Shown here piece by piece: positions 44,229-51,982 of a stretch of 64,000 bases of DNA (position 1 is the first letter of the stretch; every line of letters begins with the position of its first letter). A model generated the notes under the pieces. That model had not been told where the DNA came from. It searched no databases and saw only the letters and a program-made list of their open reading frames with translations. This DNA comes from Micromonospora echinospora (lineage in GTDB: Bacteria > Actinomycetota > Actinomycetes > Mycobacteriales > Micromonosporaceae): contig NZ_LT607413.1 in the NCBI RefSeq assembly GCF_900091495.1, positions 4,107,001 through 4,171,000 of the forward strand, written 5' to 3'. Position numbers and translations under genes: made by a program.

Positions 44229-45797
44229 TCAGCCCTCGGTGGCGATGTCCTCGACGAGCTGGACGAGGGTCCGGACCGGCACGCCGGTGCCGCCCTTGGT
44301 CCAGTAGCCGGTCGGCTCGCCCGAGTGGTAGCTCGGACCGGCGATGTCGATGTGCGCCCAGGCCACGTCGTCGGTGACGAACTCACGCAGGAACGTGCCA
44401 CCCTGGAGCATGTGCCCGGCGCGGTCCATCCCGGCGTTGACCTGCGAGATGTCGGCCACCTCGGAGTCCATGCCCTTGCGCACGTCGTCCGGCAGCGGCA
44501 TCGGCCAGGCCGGCTCGCCGACCGCGTCGCCGACCGTCCGCACCCGCTCGCAGAGTTCCGGCGTGCCCATCACCCCGGCGACCCGCTTGCCCAGCGAGAT
44601 GACCTGCCCGCCGGTCAGCGTGGAGGTCTCGAAGAGGTAGTCGCAGCCGTCGGCGCAGGCCCGCGCCATCGCGTCGCCCAGGACCATCCGGCCCTCGGCG
44701 TCGGTGTTGAGCACCTCGACCCGCTTGCCGTTGAACATGGTGATCACATCGCCCGGCCGGTACGCCGTACCCGACGGCATGTTCTCCGCGATCGGCACGT
44801 ACGCGTTCACCGCCACCGACGGCTTCAGCGCCGCGACGGCCAGCATGGTCGCCGCGACCGCCGCCGCGCCGCCCATGTCGGACTTCATCTCCCACATGCC
44901 CTGCGACGGCTTGATGGAGATGCCGCCGGTGTCGAAGGTGATGCCCTTGCCGACCAGCGCGATCCGCTTGCCGGTCGCCCCGCCCTCCGGGGTGTACGTG
45001 ATCTTGACCAGGCGCGGCGGGGCCTCCGAGCCCTGTCCGACCGCGATGATGCCGCCGTAGCCCCCCTCGGCCAGGGCCGTCTCGTCGAGCACCTCGACGG
45101 TCAGCCCGGCCGCCCGGGCGGCCTCGGCCACCGTGTCGGCGAAGGCCGGCGGACGCTTGTCGTTGGGGGCGGTGTTCACCCAGTCCCGGCTGAGCCGGAC
45201 CGCGCCCGCCACGGTGGTCGCGCGGACGATCTCCGCCTGCGCGGTGGCGTCCGCGGCGTCCGGCACCGACACCAGCACCTCGGCCACCGGGTCCCGCCGG
45301 GTCGGCTGCGGCTTGGTCTTGTAGCCGGCGAACCGGTAGCCGCCCAGCAGCGCGCCCTCGGCGACCGCGCGCAGCGCCGCCGGGGCGTCCGCGTCGTCCG
45401 GCAACGGCAGGCTCAGCGCCACCCGGGCGGCGCCGGCCAGCGCCCGGACCACCGATCCGGCGGCCCGGCGCAGCGTCTCCGGCGCCGGGGCGGCACCGGT
45501 CGGCTCCGGACCCAGCCCGACCGCGGCGACGAGCGGCGCGGTGATCGTGCCCAGCGTGGCGAGCTTGATCACCTCGCCGGGAGCGCCGGTCGCGCCGAGC
45601 AGCGCCAGCGTCTCGGTCAGCTTGCCGTCGAAGGCGGCGGCGATGCTCTCCGCGCCGCTGCCGAGGAGCAGGGAACCGGCGGGGCCGCTGGTGGCGTCCT
45701 CGCCGGTCTGACTGTGCACACCGATCACGATCGCGTCGACGGCAAGCTCGGCGGGGTCGGTGTCGACCAGGCTCAGGGTGGTGCTGGGCGATGTCAC
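44229..45797 (-). CDS. pepA: Leucyl aminopeptidase (M17)
   Basis: A 522-residue two-metal aminopeptidase that removes N-terminal residues, forming hexamers in this family. The metal and active-site blocks are present: ALVGKGITFDTGGISIKPS, MKSDMGGAAAVAATML and the M17 signature NTDAEGRMVLGDAMA. The N-terminal 180 residues form the usual less conserved domain. The gene is divergent from gcvT, as pepB and gcvT are close together in M. tuberculosis. Start is GTG at 45797. Confidence 0.96.
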   Translation of the reverse strand: MTSPSTTLSLVDTDPAELAVDAIVIGVHSQTGEDATSGPAGSLLLGSGAESIAAAFDGKLTETLALLGATGAPGEVIKLATLGTITAPLVAAVGLGPEPTGAAPAPETLRRAAGSVVRALAGAARVALSLPLPDDADAPAALRAVAEGALLGGYRFAGYKTKPQPTRRDPVAEVLVSVPDAADATAQAEIVRATTVAGAVRLSRDWVNTAPNDKRPPAFADTVAEAARAAGLTVEVLDETALAEGGYGGIIAVGQGSEAPPRLVKITYTPEGGATGKRIALVGKGITFDTGGISIKPSQGMWEMKSDMGGAAAVAATMLAVAALKPSVAVNAYVPIAENMPSGTAYRPGDVITMFNGKRVEVLNTDAEGRMVLGDAMARACADGCDYLFETSTLTGGQVISLGKRVAGVMGTPELCERVRTVGDAVGEPAWPMPLPDDVRKGMDSEVADISQVNAGMDRAGHMLQGGTFLREFVTDDVAWAHIDIAGPSYHSGEPTGYWTKGGTGVPVRTLVQLVEDIATEG

Positions 45798-45955
45798 TGA
45801 AGCTACTCCGGGCGGGCCGGGCCGGTCGCGGGTTGCGTCCGGCGGTGGGGGTCTCCGGGGGCAACCTACCCGCCGGGGACAGGGCTGTCCCGCCCGTTGA
45901 TCGGGCGAGTCCCGCCGATGCTAACCAGCGGCGCGGTCCCCGGTAAGTTGCCACC

Positions 45956-47086
45956 ATGACCGACGTGACCTCCGACGTGACCGCGACCCAGCCGCGTCGT
46001 TCCCCGCTGCACGAGCGGCACACCGCCGCGGGCGCGAAGTTCGCCCCCTTCGGGGGCTGGGAGATGCCCCTGGAGTACGCCGGCGGCGGCGTGCTCAAGG
46101 AGCACACCGCGGTCCGGGAGGCCGTCGGGGTCTTCGACGTGTCGCACCTCGGCAAGGTGCGGGTGACCGGCCCCGGCGCGGCCGGGTTCGTCAACTCCTG
46201 CCTCAGCAACGACCTGGACCGGATCGGCCCCGGCCGGGCGCAGTACACCCTGTGCTGCGACGACGCGACCGGCGGCGTGGTCGACGACATCATCGCCTAC
46301 CTGCACGACGACGAGCACGTCTTCCTCATCCCGAACGCCGCGAACACCGCCGAGGTGACGCGCCGGCTGCGCGCCGCCGCACCGCCGTCGGTCACGGTCA
46401 CCGACGAGCACGAGGCGTACGCCGTGCTGGCCGTGCAGGGCCCACGGTCGGCGGAACTGCTGGACGCCCTCGGCCTGCCCACCGGGCACGACTACATGAG
46501 CTTCTCCACCGCCACGCTCGACGGGGTGGAGCTGACGGTCTGCCGTACCGGCTACACCGGCGAGCTCGGCTACGAACTGGTGGTGCCCGCCGCGCACGCG
46601 GTCGCCGTCTGGGACGCCCTGTTCGCCGCCGGGACGGAGTTCGGGCTGCGCGCCTGCGGCCTGGCCGCCCGGGACACCCTGCGCACCGAGATGGGGTACC
46701 CCCTGCACGGGCAGGACCTGTCGCTGGACATCACCCCGGTGCAGGCGCGGTGCGGCTGGGCGGTCGGCTGGACCAAGCCGGCCTTCTGGGGGCGGGACGC
46801 GTTGCTGGCCGAGAAGGCCGCCGGCCCCCGTCGTACCCTGCGGGGTCTGGTGGCGGTCGACCGGGCGATCCCCCGTGCCGGCATGGCCGCGCACGTCGGC
46901 GACGCCACGGTCGGCACGGTCACCAGCGGAACCTTCTCGCCCACCCTCAAGCAGGGCATCGCCCTGGCCCTGCTCGACACGGCGGTGAACCTGGCCGACG
47001 GCGACGAGGTGGAGATCGACGTCCGGGGCCGCCGCGCCCGGATGCGTGTCACTCGGCCCCCCTTCGTCGACCCTTCGGTCCGCTAG
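45956..47086 (+). CDS. gcvT: Aminomethyltransferase (glycine cleavage T protein)
   Basis: A 376-residue enzyme that releases ammonia from the aminomethyl-lipoyl H protein and transfers the one-carbon unit to tetrahydrofolate. Typical blocks are [63 protein letters not shown] (catalytic Asp) and [22 protein letters not shown], with a C-terminal barrel containing [24 protein letters not shown] lies 6 nt before the ATG, a leaderless start. The other gcv genes are not in the window. Its product works on lipoylated H protein and so depends on the lipA/lipB genes nearby. Confidence 0.96.
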   Translation: MTDVTSDVTATQPRRSPLHERHTAAGAKFAPFGGWEMPLEYAGGGVLKEHTAVREAVGVFDVSHLGKVRVTGPGAAGFVNSCLSNDLDRIGPGRAQYTLCCDDATGGVVDDIIAYLHDDEHVFLIPNAANTAEVTRRLRAAAPPSVTVTDEHEAYAVLAVQGPRSAELLDALGLPTGHDYMSFSTATLDGVELTVCRTGYTGELGYELVVPAAHAVAVWDALFAAGTEFGLRACGLAARDTLRTEMGYPLHGQDLSLDITPVQARCGWAVGWTKPAFWGRDALLAEKAAGPRRTLRGLVAVDRAIPRAGMAAHVGDATVGTVTSGTFSPTLKQGIALALLDTAVNLADGDEVEIDVRGRRARMRVTRPPFVDPSVR

Positions 47087-47243
47087 CGCCGGTTGATTGG
47101 CGAGGAATTCGCCGACATCAAAGCGGTCTGCATCGGATGTGGCTGGATCGGGTTCCTGGGCTTCGGGGCCACCGGCTAGCCCGACGGGGAACGCCGCTGG
47201 CGGTGGCGGGATCCGGATCGGGTGGGAGAGCGGGCCGGAGCGG

Positions 47244-49133
47244 TCACTGGCTGCTCCAGCGCTGGTGGTACCACGAAGCCGGCCTGCCGTCCGCCCGGGT
47301 GGGCCGGTCGTCGTCGCGGGCGGTCGGTTCGGTCGTGCCGTGGAAGGTGGCACCGGCGAAATGCGCGATGGCATGGAGAATCTCGCCGCGCGAATGTGGA
47401 AAGTGCCGGATGTCGGCAATGGCGAAGCCGCCCAGCGCCGCCGAGCGGGCGAGTTCGTGTGGCTTCTCCGTCTCGGGGTAGTCCCGCATGAACGTTACCG
47501 CCAGGACGTGCCCCGCGACGAACACCCGGTCCAGGTGGTGCCACATGATCAGCCTGTCCCCGGTCGCGGTCCGGATACTCAGGCCCCGCCGCGAGAGGGT
47601 GACGGTACGTGGCCGCATGGCCAACGCCAGGTGCCCGCTCAGGCAGTCGAACAGTCGGACGGCGGCGAGCAACGCGACCGCCACGAACGCGCTCACGACC
47701 GCCAGCGCGCCGAGAGCGGAATCGCCGGGCCCGTCCATCCGCCCTGTCTCGACCGGGCCGACAAAGAGCGCCAGGGCCGCCGGCACCCCCCACCACATGT
47801 GCGATCTGTTCGTGAGGGCGCCGATCAACAGCCCGACGGCTGTCGCCCAGATCGTCAGTACGAGGGGTGCCAGGGAACGGCCCCTCGCTCGGACGCCCAT
47901 CCCGGCGAGCCTGTCGTCAAGGATGCCCAACGCCACGACGATCGCGAGGCTGGCCGCCGCGAAGACGAGAGGTCCCCACTTGATGCGCGCGTCGCGGCGG
48001 AATCCGCGTCTCCAGTCGGCGAGGGCGCTGGACGCGAGCATGATCACGAGGACCGCGCCGACCACGTCCCGCACCGGACCGCCGAGCCGGCCGTCCTGCC
48101 ACCAGGCGAGCGGGTTGCGGTCCCTGACGGTGCCCCATACCCCCAGCAGAAAGCCGCCGAGAGCGAGGGCGAGAACCGCCTGGCCGAATCGACGCCACGG
48201 GGTGGCCAGCAGTCTCCAGTGCAGCGGGTGGAGCAGGGTCTGTGGTCGGCGGAGAGTGTCGATCACTGGCTGCGGCGCGGCGTGAGCAGTCTGGACCGCT
48301 GGCACGGCGGTGGTGGGCGGCCCGGAGGGCGGGTCGGTACCCGGTGGCGCGCCGGAACCCTCGACCGCGCGGCCGGGGCGCAGGACGAGGTCGGCCGCGA
48401 AGTCGGTGTTGCGGCAGGTCGGCCGGGGCAGACCACGGCTACGCAGCTCGATGTGCAGGTGCTTGTACATCCCGTCGAGGGTCAGGTCACCGTCGGCCGG
48501 GTCGCCGTCGCGTGCCGGGGGCCCGTCGCGTAGCAGGTCCAGCAGCACTCCGGTGAAGGCCGTGTGGTCGGCGCCACCCGGGGCGATCGCCCATGCGGTG
48601 GCGGCGGTCGCGGCGAGCGTGTAGGTGCCCTCGATCTGGGTGTGGTCGGCGACCACGGTTCCGGCGTCGGTGGGGGACATCGCGTTCAGGGAGCGCCCCG
48701 CGTAGCAGCAGTCGAGGATGACCACCCGGGTGCGGGCCGGGCTGTCGCGTACCGCCTCGTTGATCCAGGAGTAGGGGATCGCGGTGAACTTCAGACGGTC
48801 GGGACGGGAGTCCGTGCCGGGCAGGGCGAGGAACAGCTCACCGTTGTCGTCGAGGAGCCCGTGGCCGGCGTAGTAGACCAGCAGCAGGTCCTCGGCCTCG
48901 CGGCACCGGTCGGCGAGGGTGACCCCCGCCTGGTCGGGATGGGGAAGGTCGAGAAGTTGCAGGCATCGATCGGCGGCGACCAGGTCGACCGGGGGCGCCG
49001 TGAGCAACCGCGCCAGCTCGGTGACGTTGGCGCGTACCGCGGGCAGGCTCTGCAGCGCGTGCGGCCCGCCCCCGTCGTGGGTCGCCGTGCCGATCAGGAC
49101 CGCCACCGACCGGCTCGGTTCCGGGCGCTTCAC
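47244..49133 (-). CDS. Membrane-anchored caspase-like protease
   Basis: A 629-residue protein. Residues 1-250 are a caspase/metacaspase (C14) domain: SRSVAVLIGTATHD, catalytic His91 in VYYAGHGLLDDNGELFLAL and Cys143 in VVILDCCYAGRSL. Residues about 325-520 contain around six hydrophobic helices, and the C-terminus (about 525-600) has a PH-like sheet with RPRTVTLSRRGLSIRTATGDR. The GTG start overlaps the stop of the upstream EACC1-like gene by four bases, so the two products are coupled. This resembles actinobacterial effector/EACC modules predicted to trigger cell death or defence on a signal. The activator and substrate are unknown. The pair sits in the conserved gcvT-cobS region. Confidence 0.86.
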   Translation of the reverse strand: MKRPEPSRSVAVLIGTATHDGGGPHALQSLPAVRANVTELARLLTAPPVDLVAADRCLQLLDLPHPDQAGVTLADRCREAEDLLLVYYAGHGLLDDNGELFLALPGTDSRPDRLKFTAIPYSWINEAVRDSPARTRVVILDCCYAGRSLNAMSPTDAGTVVADHTQIEGTYTLAATAATAWAIAPGGADHTAFTGVLLDLLRDGPPARDGDPADGDLTLDGMYKHLHIELRSRGLPRPTCRNTDFAADLVLRPGRAVEGSGAPPGTDPPSGPPTTAVPAVQTAHAAPQPVIDTLRRPQTLLHPLHWRLLATPWRRFGQAVLALALGGFLLGVWGTVRDRNPLAWWQDGRLGGPVRDVVGAVLVIMLASSALADWRRGFRRDARIKWGPLVFAAASLAIVVALGILDDRLAGMGVRARGRSLAPLVLTIWATAVGLLIGALTNRSHMWWGVPAALALFVGPVETGRMDGPGDSALGALAVVSAFVAVALLAAVRLFDCLSGHLALAMRPRTVTLSRRGLSIRTATGDRLIMWHHLDRVFVAGHVLAVTFMRDYPETEKPHELARSAALGGFAIADIRHFPHSRGEILHAIAHFAGATFHGTTEPTARDDDRPTRADGRPASWYHQRWSSQ

Positions 49134-49543
49134 CGCTGTTCCGTGCCGGCCGGGGGCTGGCTCTGCTCCAACGCGCGTACGGTGTTCTCGACGAGCGTGG
49201 CCACCTGTGTCAGGTCCCGGACCTGGCGCACCTCCAGCTCCACCGACTGCCCGTCCGCGCCGGTGATCCGCACCGTGACGTCCTCGCCGCGCCGGCTCAA
49301 CCAACCGGCGATCGCCTGCACCAGGACCGCGAGGGCGCCCCCGCCCCCGACCGCCACCACCAGCACGTCCGTCACGCCCGTCATCGATCCGGCGGGCACC
49401 GACGGGTCAGGGGCGACCGCCCAGGTGACCCGCCCCCGCAGCTGGTCCGTCAGGCGCAGCCAGGACGCCAGGGACCGCCGGCCGTCGGCGGAGGGATGGT
49501 CCGGATACACCACCAGGGTGACCGTCTCCAGCGGAACTGACAC
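49130..49543 (-). CDS. Effector-associated constant component (EACC1)-like protein
   Basis: A 137-residue protein: an N-terminal soluble part with SLASWLRLTDQLRGRVTWA, one transmembrane helix (TDVLVVAVGGGGALAVLVQAI), then a short beta-rich part DVTVRITGADGQSVELEV and a C-terminal helix. This is the layout of EACC1, described as a constant partner of variable effector domains in actinobacterial conflict systems (from memory). The GTG at 49543 has a strong GGGAGGAAG ribosome binding site. It overlaps the caspase gene by four bases, so it is probably the sensor or adaptor of that protease. Confidence 0.82.
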   Translation of the reverse strand: MSVPLETVTLVVYPDHPSADGRRSLASWLRLTDQLRGRVTWAVAPDPSVPAGSMTGVTDVLVVAVGGGGALAVLVQAIAGWLSRRGEDVTVRITGADGQSVELEVRQVRDLTQVATLVENTVRALEQSQPPAGTEQR

Positions 49544-49662
49544 TTCTTCCTCCCGCCCGGCCGATACGCCACACCTTCCATAGTGGCCTATCCCACCCGC
49601 CTTGCTGGCAGTCCGATTCGCGACATCGATCGGGCCGGGGGCGGGGCCGGAGGGTTCGCCGG

Positions 49663-50964
49663 TCAGGGGTGGGGGCGGTCGCCGGAGTCGAGGACCGCCT
49701 GGGTCCAGCCGCCCTCGAGGACGCCGGTGGGGCCGAGCAGCGCCCAGTCGACGACGTCCGTCGCCTCCACCACGACCGGGGCGCCGATGCGGACCTCCGG
49801 GTCGTTGGTGGCGTCGCTGGCGCTGGTGCCGGCGAGCCGCTCCGGGGTCTCCCAGGAGGTCACCGCCGCCCAGACGAACTCCGGACCGTCGTCACCCGGC
49901 AGGCCGTACTTCACCACGAGCTGCGTCTCGGCGGGCAGCGCCCCGGCCAGGAACCGGGCCCGGACGTCCGGCAGTCCGGCCCGGGCGGTGGCCACCGCCT
50001 TCGACATGGCGTCGCCCCGGCGGGCGTACCGCACGTCGGGTTGGATGCCGGAGAAGAGCGTGGCGCACGCCGAGGCGAAGTAGCGCCCGGGCGGTCCGGG
50101 GTTGCCGGCCGGCGGGTGCAGGCTGAGGAACGAGTCCGCCTCCGGATCCGTCGCCGGGTCCAGTTCCAGCCGCAGCAGCACCGGCGCGGTCGCGCCGTGC
50201 TGTTCCGGGTTGCCGTACGCCACCGCGATGTCGTGCCCGGTCACCGTGGTGAGCACCGGCAGTTGGACGAACGCCGGCACCTCCTCGCCGGTCAGCCCGT
50301 CGGTCCAGGTCCGCAGCAGCCGGCGGGCCACCCCGGTCAGCACCGCCCCCCAGGCGCGGGTCAGGTGGTCCGGCACGCCCTGGGTCTGCAACTCCAGCAG
50401 CCCGAACCGGCGCAGCCCCTTGGTGGTGAACCAGAGTCCGTCGGCGTCGGAGGAGTACGGCACCAGCACCCAGTCGACCAGGCGGATCCGGCCCTGCTCG
50501 TCGGGGAGCGACCGCAGCGCGGTCGCCGGGTCGAGGAACTGCAACCCGAAGACGTCCACCACGTCCCCGTCGACGGTCTCGGCGACGGCGGCGGCCACCG
50601 CCCGGGCCGCCCACTCGTGGGCCGGCGGCCACCCCGGCCGGTACTCGGCCCGGACCACCACCACGTGCGTCGCCTGGGCCAGCCGCGCCAACTGCTCGCG
50701 GGTCGCGCCGAACGCGGTCAGCAGGTCCGGCGGGAGCGCGGGAAACTCGTCGATCGGCCGGGTGTCCACGCTCATCAACGGGCTCGCCAGCATCTGCCGG
50801 GCCAGCCCGTACACCGGTTCGGCCAGCCGCCCGGCCAGCGCCGTCACCGCCGTCCGGGTGGCCACCCTCGGCAGGCCGCGCATCGGCGCCAGGTAGGTCG
50901 CGGTCAGTGTCTCCGGGACCGGAACGGGCAGGAAGTCGTCCGTGATGAGCAATTCGTCCCCCAT
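49663..50964 (-). CDS. Uncharacterised protein with C-terminal DUF2314-like domain
   Basis: A 433-residue soluble protein. The N-terminal two thirds (to about residue 310) match nothing I recognise, though THVVVVRAEYRPGWPPAHEW and VLVPYSSDADGLWFTTKGLRRFG look like conserved blocks. The last 120 residues resemble DUF2314: MSKAVATARAGLPDVRARFL, FVWAAVTSWE and IGAPVVVEATDVVDWAL. No signal peptide or membrane segment is present. It lies 120 bases upstream of the EACC1/caspase operon on the same strand, so it could be expressed with it, but no functional link is known. Confidence 0.72.
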   Translation of the reverse strand: MGDELLITDDFLPVPVPETLTATYLAPMRGLPRVATRTAVTALAGRLAEPVYGLARQMLASPLMSVDTRPIDEFPALPPDLLTAFGATREQLARLAQATHVVVVRAEYRPGWPPAHEWAARAVAAAVAETVDGDVVDVFGLQFLDPATALRSLPDEQGRIRLVDWVLVPYSSDADGLWFTTKGLRRFGLLELQTQGVPDHLTRAWGAVLTGVARRLLRTWTDGLTGEEVPAFVQLPVLTTVTGHDIAVAYGNPEQHGATAPVLLRLELDPATDPEADSFLSLHPPAGNPGPPGRYFASACATLFSGIQPDVRYARRGDAMSKAVATARAGLPDVRARFLAGALPAETQLVVKYGLPGDDGPEFVWAAVTSWETPERLAGTSASDATNDPEVRIGAPVVVEATDVVDWALLGPTGVLEGGWTQAVLDSGDRPHP

Positions 50965-51017
50965 CGCCGCGCCGGGTGCTGTCGGGGAAGAACGCTACCC
51001 GGCATGGTGAGTCGTCC

Positions 51018-51800
51018 TCAGCCGGACAGCACGACTCCCAGGTAGACCAGGGTCGTGGCGACCTCCACGCTCGCGCCGAGCACGTCGCCGGTGATCCCGC
51101 CGAGCCGGCGTACCAGATGGCGCAGGAGCAGCAGCACGGCGCCGAGCGCGACGGCGACGGCGAGTGGCCCCTGCCACGGGCGACCCGGCACCGCCGCGAG
51201 CGCCGGCAGCGCGACGGCGACCGCCCCGGCGGCCACCGCGACCGGCCCGACCGTGCCGGCCACCAGCGCGCCGAGCCCCTCCGGGCGGGCCGCCGGGATC
51301 CCACGCCGGCAGGCCAGGGTGACGCCGAACCGGCCGGCGGCGGTCGCGGTGACCACCGCCGCGAGCGCCGCCGGCCACGACCGGGCGGCCAGCTCCGCGA
51401 GCACCGCGCTCTGCGCCAGCAGGACGAGCACCAGCGCGGCCACCCCGAACGGCCCCACGTCCGGCTTCTTCATGATCTCCAACGCGGCGGAACCCCGTCG
51501 GTACGAGCCGAGCGCGTCGACCGTGTCGGCCAGCCCGTCCAGGTGCAGCCCCCGGGTGAGCAGCGCGCCGGCGCCGACCGTCACCACGGCGGCGACCAGC
51601 GGCGGGGCCACCACGGCCAGGCCGAGCAGCACCCCGCCCAGGACCACCCCGAGCACGGCCCCGACCAGCGGCGCGACCGCCATCGCCGTGCCGGCGGCGG
51701 CCCGGTCCACCCGACCGGCACGCACCGGCGCGGTGGTGAACGTGGTGACCGCCAGCCGCAGGCCGGCCCCGAGCCGGGACTCAGCCGGCACGGCCGACAC
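51018..51800 (-). CDS. cobS: Adenosylcobinamide-GDP ribazoletransferase
   Basis: A 260-residue integral membrane enzyme with about seven helices that joins adenosylcobinamide-GDP to alpha-ribazole in the last steps of cobalamin synthesis. The diagnostic acidic motif is present: LLTRGLHLDGLADTVDAL, with SYRRGSAALEIMKKPDVGPFG after it and the C-terminal GGITGDVLGASVEVATTLVYL. The GTG start is at 51800; 182 bases separate it from cobUT upstream, in which I see no gene. Confidence 0.95.
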   Translation of the reverse strand: MSAVPAESRLGAGLRLAVTTFTTAPVRAGRVDRAAAGTAMAVAPLVGAVLGVVLGGVLLGLAVVAPPLVAAVVTVGAGALLTRGLHLDGLADTVDALGSYRRGSAALEIMKKPDVGPFGVAALVLVLLAQSAVLAELAARSWPAALAAVVTATAAGRFGVTLACRRGIPAARPEGLGALVAGTVGPVAVAAGAVAVALPALAAVPGRPWQGPLAVAVALGAVLLLLRHLVRRLGGITGDVLGASVEVATTLVYLGVVLSG

Positions 51801-51982
51801 CGGGTGCGACCCGCGCCCCGCCCGGCCGGCCCGGCGGCGGCCCGGCCGGTGTCACGCCGTGCCGGTGGCACCGCGAACGACCGGCGGGGCGGGGCGGCGG
51901 CGGAGTGCCGGTCGGTCGGGCCGGTGGCGGCGCACCGGCCGGACGGGTCGGTGCCGGCGTGCCGGGCGGGCGGGTCGGCGGC

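Noticed and set aside
44325..45800. A 491-codon plus-strand frame antisense to pepA
   Set aside because: pepA on the other strand has complete M17 motifs; the antisense frame has no start signal or recognisable domain.
47087..47173. Short reading frame after the gcvT stop ending at TAG near 47179
   Set aside because: About 30 codons, in the gcvT frame past its stop, without start codon context or similarity I recognise.
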